DNA of 64,000 nucleotides. Source: Coturnix japonica. Its lineage: Eukaryota; Chordata; Aves; Galliformes; Phasianidae. Of this stretch, positions 33,054-45,000 are shown piece after piece. The notes below the pieces were generated by a model, which was not told the origin of the DNA, ran no database searches, and saw only the letters and a program-made list of their open reading frames with translations. The stretch is from assembly GCF_001577835.2 (NCBI RefSeq), contig NC_029516.1:94647840-94711839 (forward strand), written 5' to 3'. Both the position numbers and the translations under genes were made by a program. Position 1 is the stretch's first letter. Every line of letters starts with the position of its first letter.

Positions 33054-36000
33054 ATGGCCGGTATGGTGTGTGTTATGGGGCGGGTAGCGGCTGTGCTGCG
33101 CTGTGTGCTGGTTGTGGTGATCCCGCTCTGTGTAGGTGAGCACGGTGCAGCACGGTAGTGGAGGGGGGTTGCCGTCGCTGGGCTTTGGGGGAGGCGGGGT
33201 GGAGGGTGAGGCGGTGTTGTCTGTGGGAAACGGGCTTTGGGATCCCGTTAACTTACTGCGAAGGCGCCTCGGAGCCTGAAGTTCAAGTAGGGAACAGAGG
33301 GGGAGCAGCGCTGCTGGATTTCAGGGGGTGATCTCATGGGTAGTAACATGACAGGAGACCGGAGGCTGTTTCCTGGGGTCTGCGCTGAAAGGCTGAGACA
33401 GTTTCCGTGTTTCTGACCTACAGGGTCTGTAAGAAAGAAAGGGACAGACACTGTAGCAGAGTTTGTTGCGATAGGACAAGAAGAAATGATTTCAAACTAA
33501 AAGAAGGGATATATAGATTAGAAGTTTTTTTGCCATAAGAGTGGTGAGGCAGTGGGTGCCCCATCCCTGCAGACACTCAAGGTCAGGCTGAACGGGGCTC
33601 TGAGCACCTGATGGAGCTGTGGGTGTCCCTGCTCACTGCAGTGGGGGGTTGGACCAAATATCTTCTGAAAGGTTCCTTCCAACTCAAACAATTCTGTGAT
33701 GACCTTTAGAGGGTGTTTTTTGGTTGATTTATTCAACCTGAGTTGAATATAAGGAATGTAAGTTGAACTGATTTGGTTGTGAAGGATCAGAGGGTCTGGG
33801 GAGAGGTGCATTCTTTTTGTCATTGAGCCAGCCAAAGAAAGTGGAGCCTTTGGAGTAAGTATTACCTTGCACATTGGGTTTCTAGCTAAATCATGAAGCT
33901 TCTCTGGGAATTAACTGCTGCTGAGTTCACTCCTTGACTGCATGGTTGTTGTTCTTCGTTTGAATTTAGGAAAATGATTTAGGGAAGCAAGTACAAAACA
34001 CTGGAAATGGGAATTACTGTGTGTGAGGTTAGGCGGTATCGCCTATGCACATCTGTGTTATTGAGAACAATGTTAAATCAACATGAAGTACTGGGGAAAA
34101 CCGGAAGAGTGTTGGGGTGTAGCAGTGCTAAGTAGAATGAAAAGGTTGGGTCATGTTTTCTGTAAGGCTGAACTCCATTTATAGAACTCAGCTGGAGCAC
34201 TGTGACCGGTGAGTTACATTGTTCCAAGAGAGTTTATTTGGAGAGAATGCATAAAACAAGAATGGCAATTATTCAGAAAACTAGCAAGTTTGACATACAA
34301 GGGACAAAGAAATCAGGAGATGGAGTGAGAAGGATGGCTGGGGCTTGGAACCTTCAATAAATAGTTATTTAAGCTCATGTAAGAAATTTGATTTCCTCAT
34401 GAAGGTGTTAGATTGAATTCCCAGGGTTGTCCCTAAGGATCAGGAGAGCTTTATAAAGCAGTAATCTGTTTGTTTTTTTTCCAGCCAGGGAGTGGAGGAA
34501 GATGCCTAATCACATTCAGGACAGATCTATAAGTGCTATGTGGTTGTGGGTGTTTTGCTTCTGTATTTACATTTTGCATCTATTGAAATCAAAAAGCCAT
34601 CTGGTTTAGTGTTGGTTTACAGCAGCAGCTGGCAGCGGAACAGGAAAGAAAACAGCAGCAACTATGTGGTGATACCTTCAGCTTAATGGGACAGCAGCTT
34701 GTAGCACTGAGTTTGTGTGTTTGACTCATTTCATAAACCAGGCAAGAGCTGAGCACGTGCAGTCCTGAGGGAGGAAGCCACACAGACAAAGTGCTCGATG
34801 AAGCGGCAGTTTCATTTGGGCAGAGCAGAGCTGCATGTTTTGATGCTTCTTGGCCCCTGAAAGCAGCTCTTAGTGCCTGATTTTAGCAGTTTGTGAGGGT
34901 TACAGAAGAAGCAGTGTCAGGCTGGGCTCAGTGTTGTTCCAGCTTGTGTGTTCTCAGAGAAAAGGGGCAATCAAACCTGAGGCTCATGACAGTCTGCTTT
35001 TGGGCCTGTTACTAAAGCTATTCCTTCTGAATTCACTGTCTAGCCATCAGAAAGGCTTGTGATGGAGTTCAGAGTGATTTCCTTCTCTTCCGGATTTGGA
35101 GAATGTATACCAGAATGGCTTCTGCTGTGAACATGCTTATTCAAATAGGCCTCAAAATGCAGCAGTTCCTGTGAGGAAGTATTGCTTGGCAACTTTTGTG
35201 ATAGTCTTAAGTCCATTTCCCATGTCATACCAGCCTTCACTGCCTACATTATGGTTGGAAAAGCTTTTGAACTTTTTCTCTTACAACAGAACCTATGGGA
35301 GGTGAGGGGAAAGGGAGAGAAGGTTGTGTAAGTAAGCAAATATCCTCATTGCAGTGAGCTTCCTTACCCATCCTGCTGCTTTTAAAGGAGATTATTTGAT
35401 ACTTCTTTTATCCAACAGTGGAAAAAGATTGTGAGCTTCTGCAAAACTACTGAATGTATTTAATGCTCTTATATTCCACTTTTAGATAGGGTAAAAGCAT
35501 AGCCTGTGGTACAGGGGCTGCAAGAAAGTAGGGGACAGACTCTTTAGCAGTCTTGTTGTGATACAACAAGTGAAAATCTCATTTAAGGTAATTCTATGTG
35601 AGGAAAACACGCTGGATGGGATTTATGTTCAAGGCTGTGCATTGATTTGTTGGCAGTAATGTGTGGCACAAAGTCTGACGTACTGTCTGTTCCACAGCTG
35701 TGAAATGAGAGCATTAGGTCAATCCCGAGTGGTTTGCAGCTGAGCTCCAGATGTGGGATCTAACCAATAAAATAAGGCATAAATGCATTCAGATTGCTTA
35801 TGATCACCCATAGCAGTGAACTTCTTGTGCTGAATGTTACAACTGTGCATGCTTTTAAAAGGGAGATAGGAGGATAATTATTTCTCTGTACTCTTTTTAA
35901 CAAAAGTATTTTCTCCTTAAATTATGTCAAAATTATTTATCGCAATCTTTATGTAGCTTGATACTGTCTTTTTTTTATAGGCCAGACTAATCTGAAGAGT

Positions 36001-39000
36001 CCTCAGGATATTGAGGTTTATGCTGTAAATACTAATTTCACCCTAAGGTGGAACTACACTGGGGATGGTACCAATGTGACATTTTCAGCACAATACCAGT
36101 GGTAAGTAGTAACTTCATTCCAAGCCACAGATATCAGACCTGTAGTTGTGTGGAAGAGTAAATTGGTTTACAGATTGATTTATGCCTCTTGATGCTGCCA
36201 CATAAAACTTCAAGGAAGATATTTCTTGACGTAGAATCCAAGAGTTGTCCTTCAATTTCTAGTTCATGTGTAAAATTAGATTGTTTCTGATAGAGAGGTG
36301 TTATAAACACAGAGCACACTTTGTAGTAATTCTCAATGCTGGGTAATAAAGTGGTACACTTGGAAAGTTAGTTTTTAAATGTATTGATTCTTCTCTGGCT
36401 TTTTTGAGCTAGGTTGTGTCAACACATGCAAACTACATTTGAGAGGGCTTATTATCCTGGATTTTGACTGTTCTTTGTTGCTGTTCTCAGCCACTGTGTT
36501 CACACTTTGAATAAACCAAGTGGTTAACTAACAGTCTACGAAGTCTGATACGATTGGGTAAAAAGGTTGAACTAATAATGTGGTAGATTAAAGTGCTGAT
36601 ATCAACTTGAAGCTTGAATTAAATGGTGATATCAAGGCTGACTAAACAGATATCACCAGCACCAGTGTAATTGGTGCTAAATGCTGGGCAAACTAATGCC
36701 AACTAGCGTTTAGAAGAAGGTGAGGAAAACTGAGGACTTAGATTTTATTTTATTTTATTTTATTTTATTTTATTTTATTTTATTTTATTTTATTTTATTT
36801 TATTTTATTTTATTTTATTTTATTTTTATTCTCTTCTTGCAGCTTTGATGATCTACAAACAAATGAACCGGAATGGAGGGAATTATCTGGTTGTCAGAAT
36901 GTCAGTCACACAGAATGTGACTTTTCTTCAGCAATAACTGCATACTATGATGTGCATCACCTGCGCATTAGGGCTGAACGAAGGGAAGACAAGTCACCAT
37001 GGTCTAGCATTTTTGAAATGGTTCCATATGAAATAGGTATGAGCTCCTTACATATTGCAACATATCTAGTTAAGTGTCCTTCTGCACTTTACTGTGGCTT
37101 ATACGTAGTTTCTACTGCTTACAACAGCATAAATTAGAGACTTTCTCAACCTTAAAGTAATGTAAGGTATTTATAGGCGATTTCTGGAAAGGGAAAAATA
37201 TTGGTAGTGGTGCTGTTCTTCTGAGGGATTACTCTATCACTCTGTCTTTCTAGATTCCATAAAGCCTCCCTGAAATGGACTTTCCTGGAGGTCTTCTGCT
37301 GACCTCTTGACTTTTCATTATAGAATAATGAAGGAAGGCTAGTGGGCAGTACTATTGGATTGATTTGTTTGAGCTACATTTCTTGCCCTGCTTATTTTAA
37401 TATCCAATCCAGCTTTTTCATTCCTTTATGGAAGACATTCATCAGTAATATTGCATTTTAATTTCAGGCAACATTGTCATATATTTTAAGTTAGATTTCT
37501 ATGAGTTACTGCCTGAGAAGAATTAAAACTAAGATCCAATTCCTGTAGTTTTGTTACAGCCTTGAATGAGTTGAAAGATACTAAGTCACAGTAGCTATGT
37601 ATTATTAATGTAACTTAAATGTTAGTTTGTTTCCCTCTAAACGTTTACCATGTGTTTTCACATTCGCAGCTCTGATTGGTCCCCCTGAAATAGCGTTGCA
37701 GTCCATAAATGGAGACATTAAAATTAAGGTTTCTCCTCCAGAAGCAAATCAGGTCCGGAAAATATGGCTAAATCCTCTGCTTTTTAAATACAATGTAGTT
37801 ATCTGGGAAAATTCATCTAATGCAGAAGAGGTATGATTACATTCTGATTTTTCTTGACCATAACTGCTGGACCTTTGCGTTAATTGTTTAATGCTCTAAA
37901 CTTGAATTGTTTAATTATATAGCTTGTTTCGTTACACGACTGTATAACTGTTGCAATGTGGCTGAAAAGTTGTTGTTTTTAGTTAGTTTGTTCGTATTTC
38001 TAGAGGACTGCTTCAGATATTTTATGAGAACTGCTGTATTTCTCTTAAATCCTGGAGCTAGTTTTTAATGCATGAGGGATGGAAACTCACATGAGCTGGA
38101 GCAGGATCCACTGTCAGCCAGCAAGAACAGGGAAAGGAAAGAAAGTTCAAGGCAGTGGGAAGAAACACTTACTGTAGGATATAGGAGATAAAGGGGAAGA
38201 GCGAGATAAGAGGTTAATTTGATCTTCTGGAGTTCTTATAATTCAAGTACAAGCTGTGTGTCTGACATGTCTGCTCAGCCATGTGGGAAGAGGAGGAAGT
38301 GTTTGTTCAGTGGACTGAGGAATTCAAGTGCAGTAAGTTGGGTTTCATATAGAGCTGTGTTGCATTCCTAAAACTGGAAATTTAGTTTCATGCATAAAGG
38401 AGCAAAGTTAAAAACTTCCTTTCAGTGCTGAATCAGCCTATACATATTGTCCTTTGTTCTTTACTTTGGCACTGCTTAGGGAGAGCTGGGGAGGGACTTT
38501 TTATAAAGGCCTGCGGTGACTGGACAAGGAGAAATGGCTTTAAATTGGAAGACGGTAGATTTAGACTAGATATTAGGAAGAAATTCTTTACTGTGAAGGT
38601 GATGAGACCATGGAACAGGCATTGGTTGCCCAGTGAGGTTGTGGATGCCCCCTCCCTGGAGGCATTCAAGGGCAGGCTGGATGGGGTTGTGAGCAGCCTG
38701 GTCTAGAGGGAGGTGTCCCTGCCTATAGCAGGGGGTTGGAATGAGGTGATCCTAAAGGTCCCTTCCAACCCAAGCCACTCTATGGTTCTGTGACATTATA
38801 CAAATAGGCTGAAACCCGGTGGGGGGGAAGGATACTTAAAAATCAGCTCGTCTTGTAGGGCCGTTATCTTCATATGCTATGCACAAATCTCTCTTACAGG
38901 TCAGAATTCTAAAGATTTTACCTATTGATGTAATAGAAGGTCTTGCTCCAGAGACTACCTATTGTTTGAAAGTTCAAGCAACTATTCCTCTGGACTATCA

Positions 39001-42000
39001 AGAAGGCCTGTTCAGTCCAATTCATTGCATTAAAACCACTCGTAAAGGTAAAGTGTGAAGTCATCTTAGTTCAAACAAGTTCCTACTTTGGCATAGCAGC
39101 AATCAATACAGTTATTTAGAATGTTATATTTTAAATCAATATAAAATGTTGCCTGTTGATCTTGGAAGTTTTTATAGTGCACAGATGTTTTCACTTGGAG
39201 GCAAATTCTGTCCAGTAATTTGGACTGTAAAAACTATTTTCACTGTATTGGAAAACTAGATTTTTTTTGCATTTGTGACTTTGAATCAAGAGGAAGGGGA
39301 AGCGTGTGTTGACAAAATACTTTTTGTATTAGGTAATAAATAAGTGCATGTGAAGTGGAGCCAAGCTTAGAAGAATGTCTTTTATGCAAGCTTTTTGGAC
39401 TTCATTCTTGCTTATTCTGAAGGATTGCTTTGTGCAACTTGCTTGCAATTAATAGCTTGTTTTGCATGTCTACATTTAAATTTTTCTGAGTGCTGTTCAA
39501 GAGTCTTTAAGTATTCCTAAATATTTATTTCGGGAAAAATTACAGTGTGGGAATGTAAAAAATTAAATGCTAGATTGAGTGGATGGTACATCAAAACTGC
39601 TTTGTGTTTATTTGTGTATATTTTATGTAGTTTCCAAGGCAAGTCACTGCTGGACTAAGTTTATTTCTACAAATCTCTATGCATCTGTCCTTAATTTTAA
39701 CTGTAGCGAATTTAACTAATGCTTTTATTGCTAAAGGCTTACATTCTGTTGTATATACAGCATTTCAGTTTGTCATCTTTTTTATTCAAACATGATTTTG
39801 ATTGTTTTCTTTAACTGTTCTGCAAAGTTCCTGAATGTGTACCGTGACCATTTGTGTGAGAAATTGCTGTATGTTATATAAAGGTTATTACTACCCAGTA
39901 ACTTCTGCTTTTTGTTTTGAGCAGTGAATGACCTTCTTTGTCCAACGAATGTGAGAGTTTTTGCTTTGAACATGAAATTCTATCTGCTTTGGAATAATCA
40001 CTATAAAGAACACGTGAACTATACGGTGCAGTATCTCACGTGAGTTAAGCAATTTCCATATCTCTATCAACCTGTAGTGTAGCTCTAAATATCGTATGCT
40101 GTCATTTATAAATGCTTGCTAGAAGTTAAATACTTTGTAAATGTGTTTTAACACATTCTATGAAACACTGAATGCATCTAGTGCCTTTTAAAAGGATTGC
40201 GTGTGATATAATTGACTTCTCTGTATATTCTAAGTAGCATTTTTTTAAGATACAAAGTTTGCATTTCCTTGTACCTTTATAAATGTGAGGAAATTAGATA
40301 ATGAGAAGTCATGAGCAAAATGCTGTTGTTCAAGGTTTCGGCTGTCAACATATTTGATTACTTCTGTTCAGATTCCACCATTTGAAAAAGAAAAATGCCA
40401 TGGCTATATGCTTGCATCTTAATGGCTAGTCGTGTGTGGAACAAATACTGTGACTGGCATCAAAACGATGAGAGAGAACTCCAAGAGCAGCAGCATTTTG
40501 GAATTCCTTTGATGTGACATAAAAATAACTTTGTAGAACTCGTTGAAAAATCTGAATGTGAATTGTAGAAATGTATTTTTTCTAGTGAGTACTGAGTAAG
40601 GCACTCGTTTTTACTTCCTGATATACTTGCCTTCATTGTTTCAGTTATAAATAGATGAAATAGTTTTCTTGTTTGTTTGTTTTTTAAAATTTGTTGGCCC
40701 AACATCATAAAAAACATTAAAATATCTCTTGCAGTGGGTTCCTAAAGAACCTTTATGATGATTACTCCTCAAAGTGGCAGAAGGTATCAGGATGTGAGAA
40801 CATCGCTGACATGAAATGCAATTTGTCATCTGTCATCCAACCTACTTCAGCATCTCATTACTTCCGTGTGCAGGCCATGAATGAATATAATAAAACATGT
40901 TTGTCTAAAGACATAAAAGTAGATCCTCTGGTAACAAGTAAGGAGAGATTCTTTCTTCATTTTTTTCATTTCTCAGCCAACTTGTACTTCATGCTATGTG
41001 AGTTGCTCTGGATGCGATGCCTCCTATTTAATTCCATGGAAACTAACACAGATAAAAAGATGAGAGTAACACTGTTTGTTAGAGCAGATTCTCAGCTAGA
41101 AAACAATATTTTTCAACATAGTCACTATGGTTAGCTATAATTTTCCATTGGTGATGAACAAGCGTTTGCATGCTGCGTTTATAAATATCTACAGCAATGG
41201 AGGTGGCTAATGTGACCCGCAGTTTCACAGCTGCTGTGATGGTATCATTGCTAGGAAAATGTTGCCCATGTGGTCCATCCTGCATTGGCCTGAAGAGATC
41301 AGGTTGCCCAGGGTCTTATTCAGCTTTATCTTGAAAGTGTCCAGGGACAGGGTATCAACCACATCACTGGGCAGCCTGTTCCTGTGCCTCACCACCCTCA
41401 CTGTAAAGGATTTTTTCCTTATATCTAACCTAAGTCTACTCTCTTTGAGCCTGGAACCATTTCCCCTTGTTCTATCACCACAGATCATGCTAGAGACTCT
41501 GTCCCCTTCTTTCCTGTAGCTCCCCTTTAGGTACTGATGATGGATGAGCTAATTGAGACACACTTCACTTTGTGGTGTGACAGCTATGCATGGCTGTCCA
41601 GAATGTGCCTTATCTCTCCCGTTACCTCTTCTAAAATGCACCACCCATTGCCTCGCTGTACTCACATCCACTCTTTGGTTTCCATTCAGCAAGTGTCAGT
41701 GAATGTCATTGCGTGCTATTTTTTCCATCCAGAGGAATTCAGCGACACACCTTTGCTTTATGTGCACTTCCGTGTCAAACACCATTGTGTCAGTTTGCCT
41801 CTCTGCTGCCATCTGTCACACATCAAAAAAATGAAATGGGATATTGGTGGGAAGGTTCAGTCTCTACTGCCACACCACCAACATCCGCCTCTGATGTTGT
41901 GGGTCGACATAACAAAATAGGAGGCATCACTTTCAGAGCTGCCCTTGTATATGCAGATACAAATAGGTAAAGCTACTAGTCGAGTCAGGGTTTTAAATAC

Positions 42001-45000
42001 ACATTTTAAAATATTTTCGTAGATTTAAATGGCAGTGTTTTATTCAATGTTGTTGTTTCTACTCTGTCAATCTTATTTTTAACTTTTTTTTTTTCGTTTG
42101 ATGTCTGAAGATGAAATTGGCCCTCCTGATGTAAAGGTGGACATCAGTGATGTTTTGCTGCATATCAAGATTACTCCTCCAGGAGGACCTGCGAATGAAA
42201 TCATGAGTGACCTTTACGATTTATCTTACAACATTCTGTATTGGAAGAATTCATCAGATAACGAGGTACGAAGTCATCAGGTGCTTAAAACAGTATGTGC
42301 AGTTTGCTATGCCATAAATACTACGTTTAAGTTCTCCTCAAGAAGCTTATTTTTGGAAGAGGCACGTACACGGTGTGCCAGTCATTCTGCCTGTTTGTTT
42401 GCCCATTTTTGTGAAAGATTCTTTTACAAAGTCTAGCACTACACCTTGAGGAGATTTTGATCTTTGTTCATTCACGTGGCCATGTAATAGTTTAGTCTGG
42501 GGAATAGTAGGCTGAGGGGAGACCTTATCGCCCTCTTCCAGTACCTGAAAGGTGCTTACAGTGAGAGTGGGGCAGGTCTCTTCTTACTGGTGACAGATGA
42601 CAGGACGAGGGGAAATGGCCTCAAGTTGCACCAGGGCAAGTTTAGGTTAGATGTTAGGAAACACTTCTTTACAGAAAGGATAGTTAAGAACTGGAATAGG
42701 CTCCCCAGGGAGGTTGTTGAATCACCATCCCTGGATGTGTTTAAGAGCCGCTTGGATGTGGTGCTCAGGGATATGATTTAGCAGAGGGTTGTTAGAGTTA
42801 AGGTACTATGGTTAGGCTGTGGTTGGATTTGATGATCTTCAAGGCTTTTTCCAACCTGGGTAATTCTATGCTTCTAATGATTTTGTAGAGCTACACTCTG
42901 AGTTTCATAAAGATTCCTGCCTCTCAAATGCTTATTTCTGTATTTTCAGTTTTATACCTCCACGTGTCATAAAATAATGAAGCCTTGAATGTTTCCAGTT
43001 CATGTATTAATACATTTCTCCATAGTCTTTAAATGCTTCTTAGAGCAAAATGTTTTTTATCATAATGGGTAAATGTGTGTATATAAACTTGTTGGAGAAG
43101 GAAAATAGTAACTGGAAGGAGTTTGATTTTGCACAGAGTATGTCAGTTTTTAATTGCAAAATGTTGGTATGGTGAAAATGGTATCTTCTTGGTAACAAAT
43201 GTTTTCTGAATGGGCTTGCTTTAGAGTTACGTGGTTCTTCTGTTTTATTCAGTCTGAGTGCAGAATGATGTCCAGCTACTTACAGAATTACTTCTTCAGC
43301 AGAGGCAGAGACTCTCGATTGGCTGAGTGATTCTTGTAATATGAAGGTGAACCTTACTTTGCTCTTTTTCAGGAAGTAAAAACGAAAGAAACAAAACAGA
43401 CAATAGCGACAATCTCTGATCTGACACCCTCGACTCTGTACTGTGTGAAAGTACAAGCATTCTCAAAAGCTTACAACAAAAGCAGTGATTTCAGCAAAGA
43501 GGAATGCGTAGGAACACCTGGAGGTAGGATGAACTTGGGACTTGTTACACATATGAAATCGAAACTATTAACACTTCACAGGCCTTTGCAGTCTTCACTA
43601 GTTAGGAAGTATTTGCGTCATGGCATAATGGCCTTACCGAGTCAGCACCCATTAGGGCGGAGGTCTTATCAGCAGTCCGCCACTGCTGCTTGTTCTATCT
43701 CATTGCTGTACTGATACGACTTCTGTTCTGACCTGGACAAAACTGCAGTGTGGTTATTCCATGGTACATCTGACTTTAGAAACTGCCTCAGAATAGTCAG
43801 TGTAATGATTATGAATTAAACTTAATTTCAACTTGTTAGGAGCAGACTTTAATATTCATTACTTCCTTAATGTGGTTAGGAGGGTGCAGGCAATCCCTAG
43901 GTACTACATTTTTAAGAACATTGTATTCTTGAATCGTCTTAATTATTTTTTAATTAACTAAATTAAAAAGAAATCCTATTCTAAAGTGTGAAGAGACACT
44001 TCTGAAAACACCCTGACTCTTTACTGACTTGTTTGCACATTCTGTGCAAAATGAAAATAGGTTTGAGAATGGTTTGTATTCAGTCAACATCAGGGCATGT
44101 TAGATTGTTGAATTTAATTTGGCTGGTTATCTTTTAGTAAGAGCTTTTAGTGCTAGAAAAAATCAAGAATTGTCTAAATTGACTTAAAACTAAGAAAATT
44201 TAATAATCATACTATTATTTTCTCACATAATAAACTTCTGTGATTTATTGATTCATATAATCCTCACTTCCTGTCTTCATTAAGCCTAAAAATAATTGTT
44301 ACCTTTTTCTATTTTCAAAAATAAATTCTTTAATTGTTCGACTGGTTAAAGATTAGATTTCCCCATATTACTCTATTATGCTTAAACCTATTTAAGACCA
44401 AGAAGTATGCTCCAGCCTCCATATTAGGATAGAAAGTCACATGGATTCCCAGATGTTTTTATATCTGTGTGGAATGCTTTTGTTCTCTGATCATTTGTAC
44501 TAACTGGAAATAGAGATTAAAAAGACCTGATTCTCTCCTCTAGATTATTTGTAAAGTGTTTCCTGTTATTATAGTGTGTTCAGTTTCCCTTCAGTTGGTT
44601 TGTTTGATCAAGGCAGAGAGTACATTGCAAAGTAGAATAGAGGAGGTGAAAAGGAAGCTTGCAGAACTCCTGAACTTAATCACTGAACACCCTATAACTA
44701 TTCAGTTGAAGGGTTTATTTGATGACAGTATTTTGCTATCCAAAGCTGCGTTCTGCTTTCTGTGCTTCTACCACGAGGTTCAAAATTTAAGCCTTAGAAC
44801 TAAGCCTTGCCTGTTAGAAGCCTTTCTAAGGTTCTTGAGTTGAAACAGGAGTACAGGACTGTGTTTGAGCATTGAAGTGAGATTTATCTCATCTTTCTAT
44901 ACGTATATAGGTTTCTATACTTAAAGAGGTTTCTATACTGACAGTGTAAAAAGTCAAGCTGGTGTCTAGATTGTGGAGCATGTTTTTTGATTGATTTATT

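Noticed and set aside
41537-41970. 127- and 85-codon + frames in IFNAR1 intron 7
   Set aside because: They are antisense shadows of the mariner transposase N-terminal region on the - strand.
44556-44843. 95-codon frame with a helix-like stretch in IFNAR1 intron 9
   Set aside because: Not needed by the gene model, no matching phase or splice sites, and no known domain.
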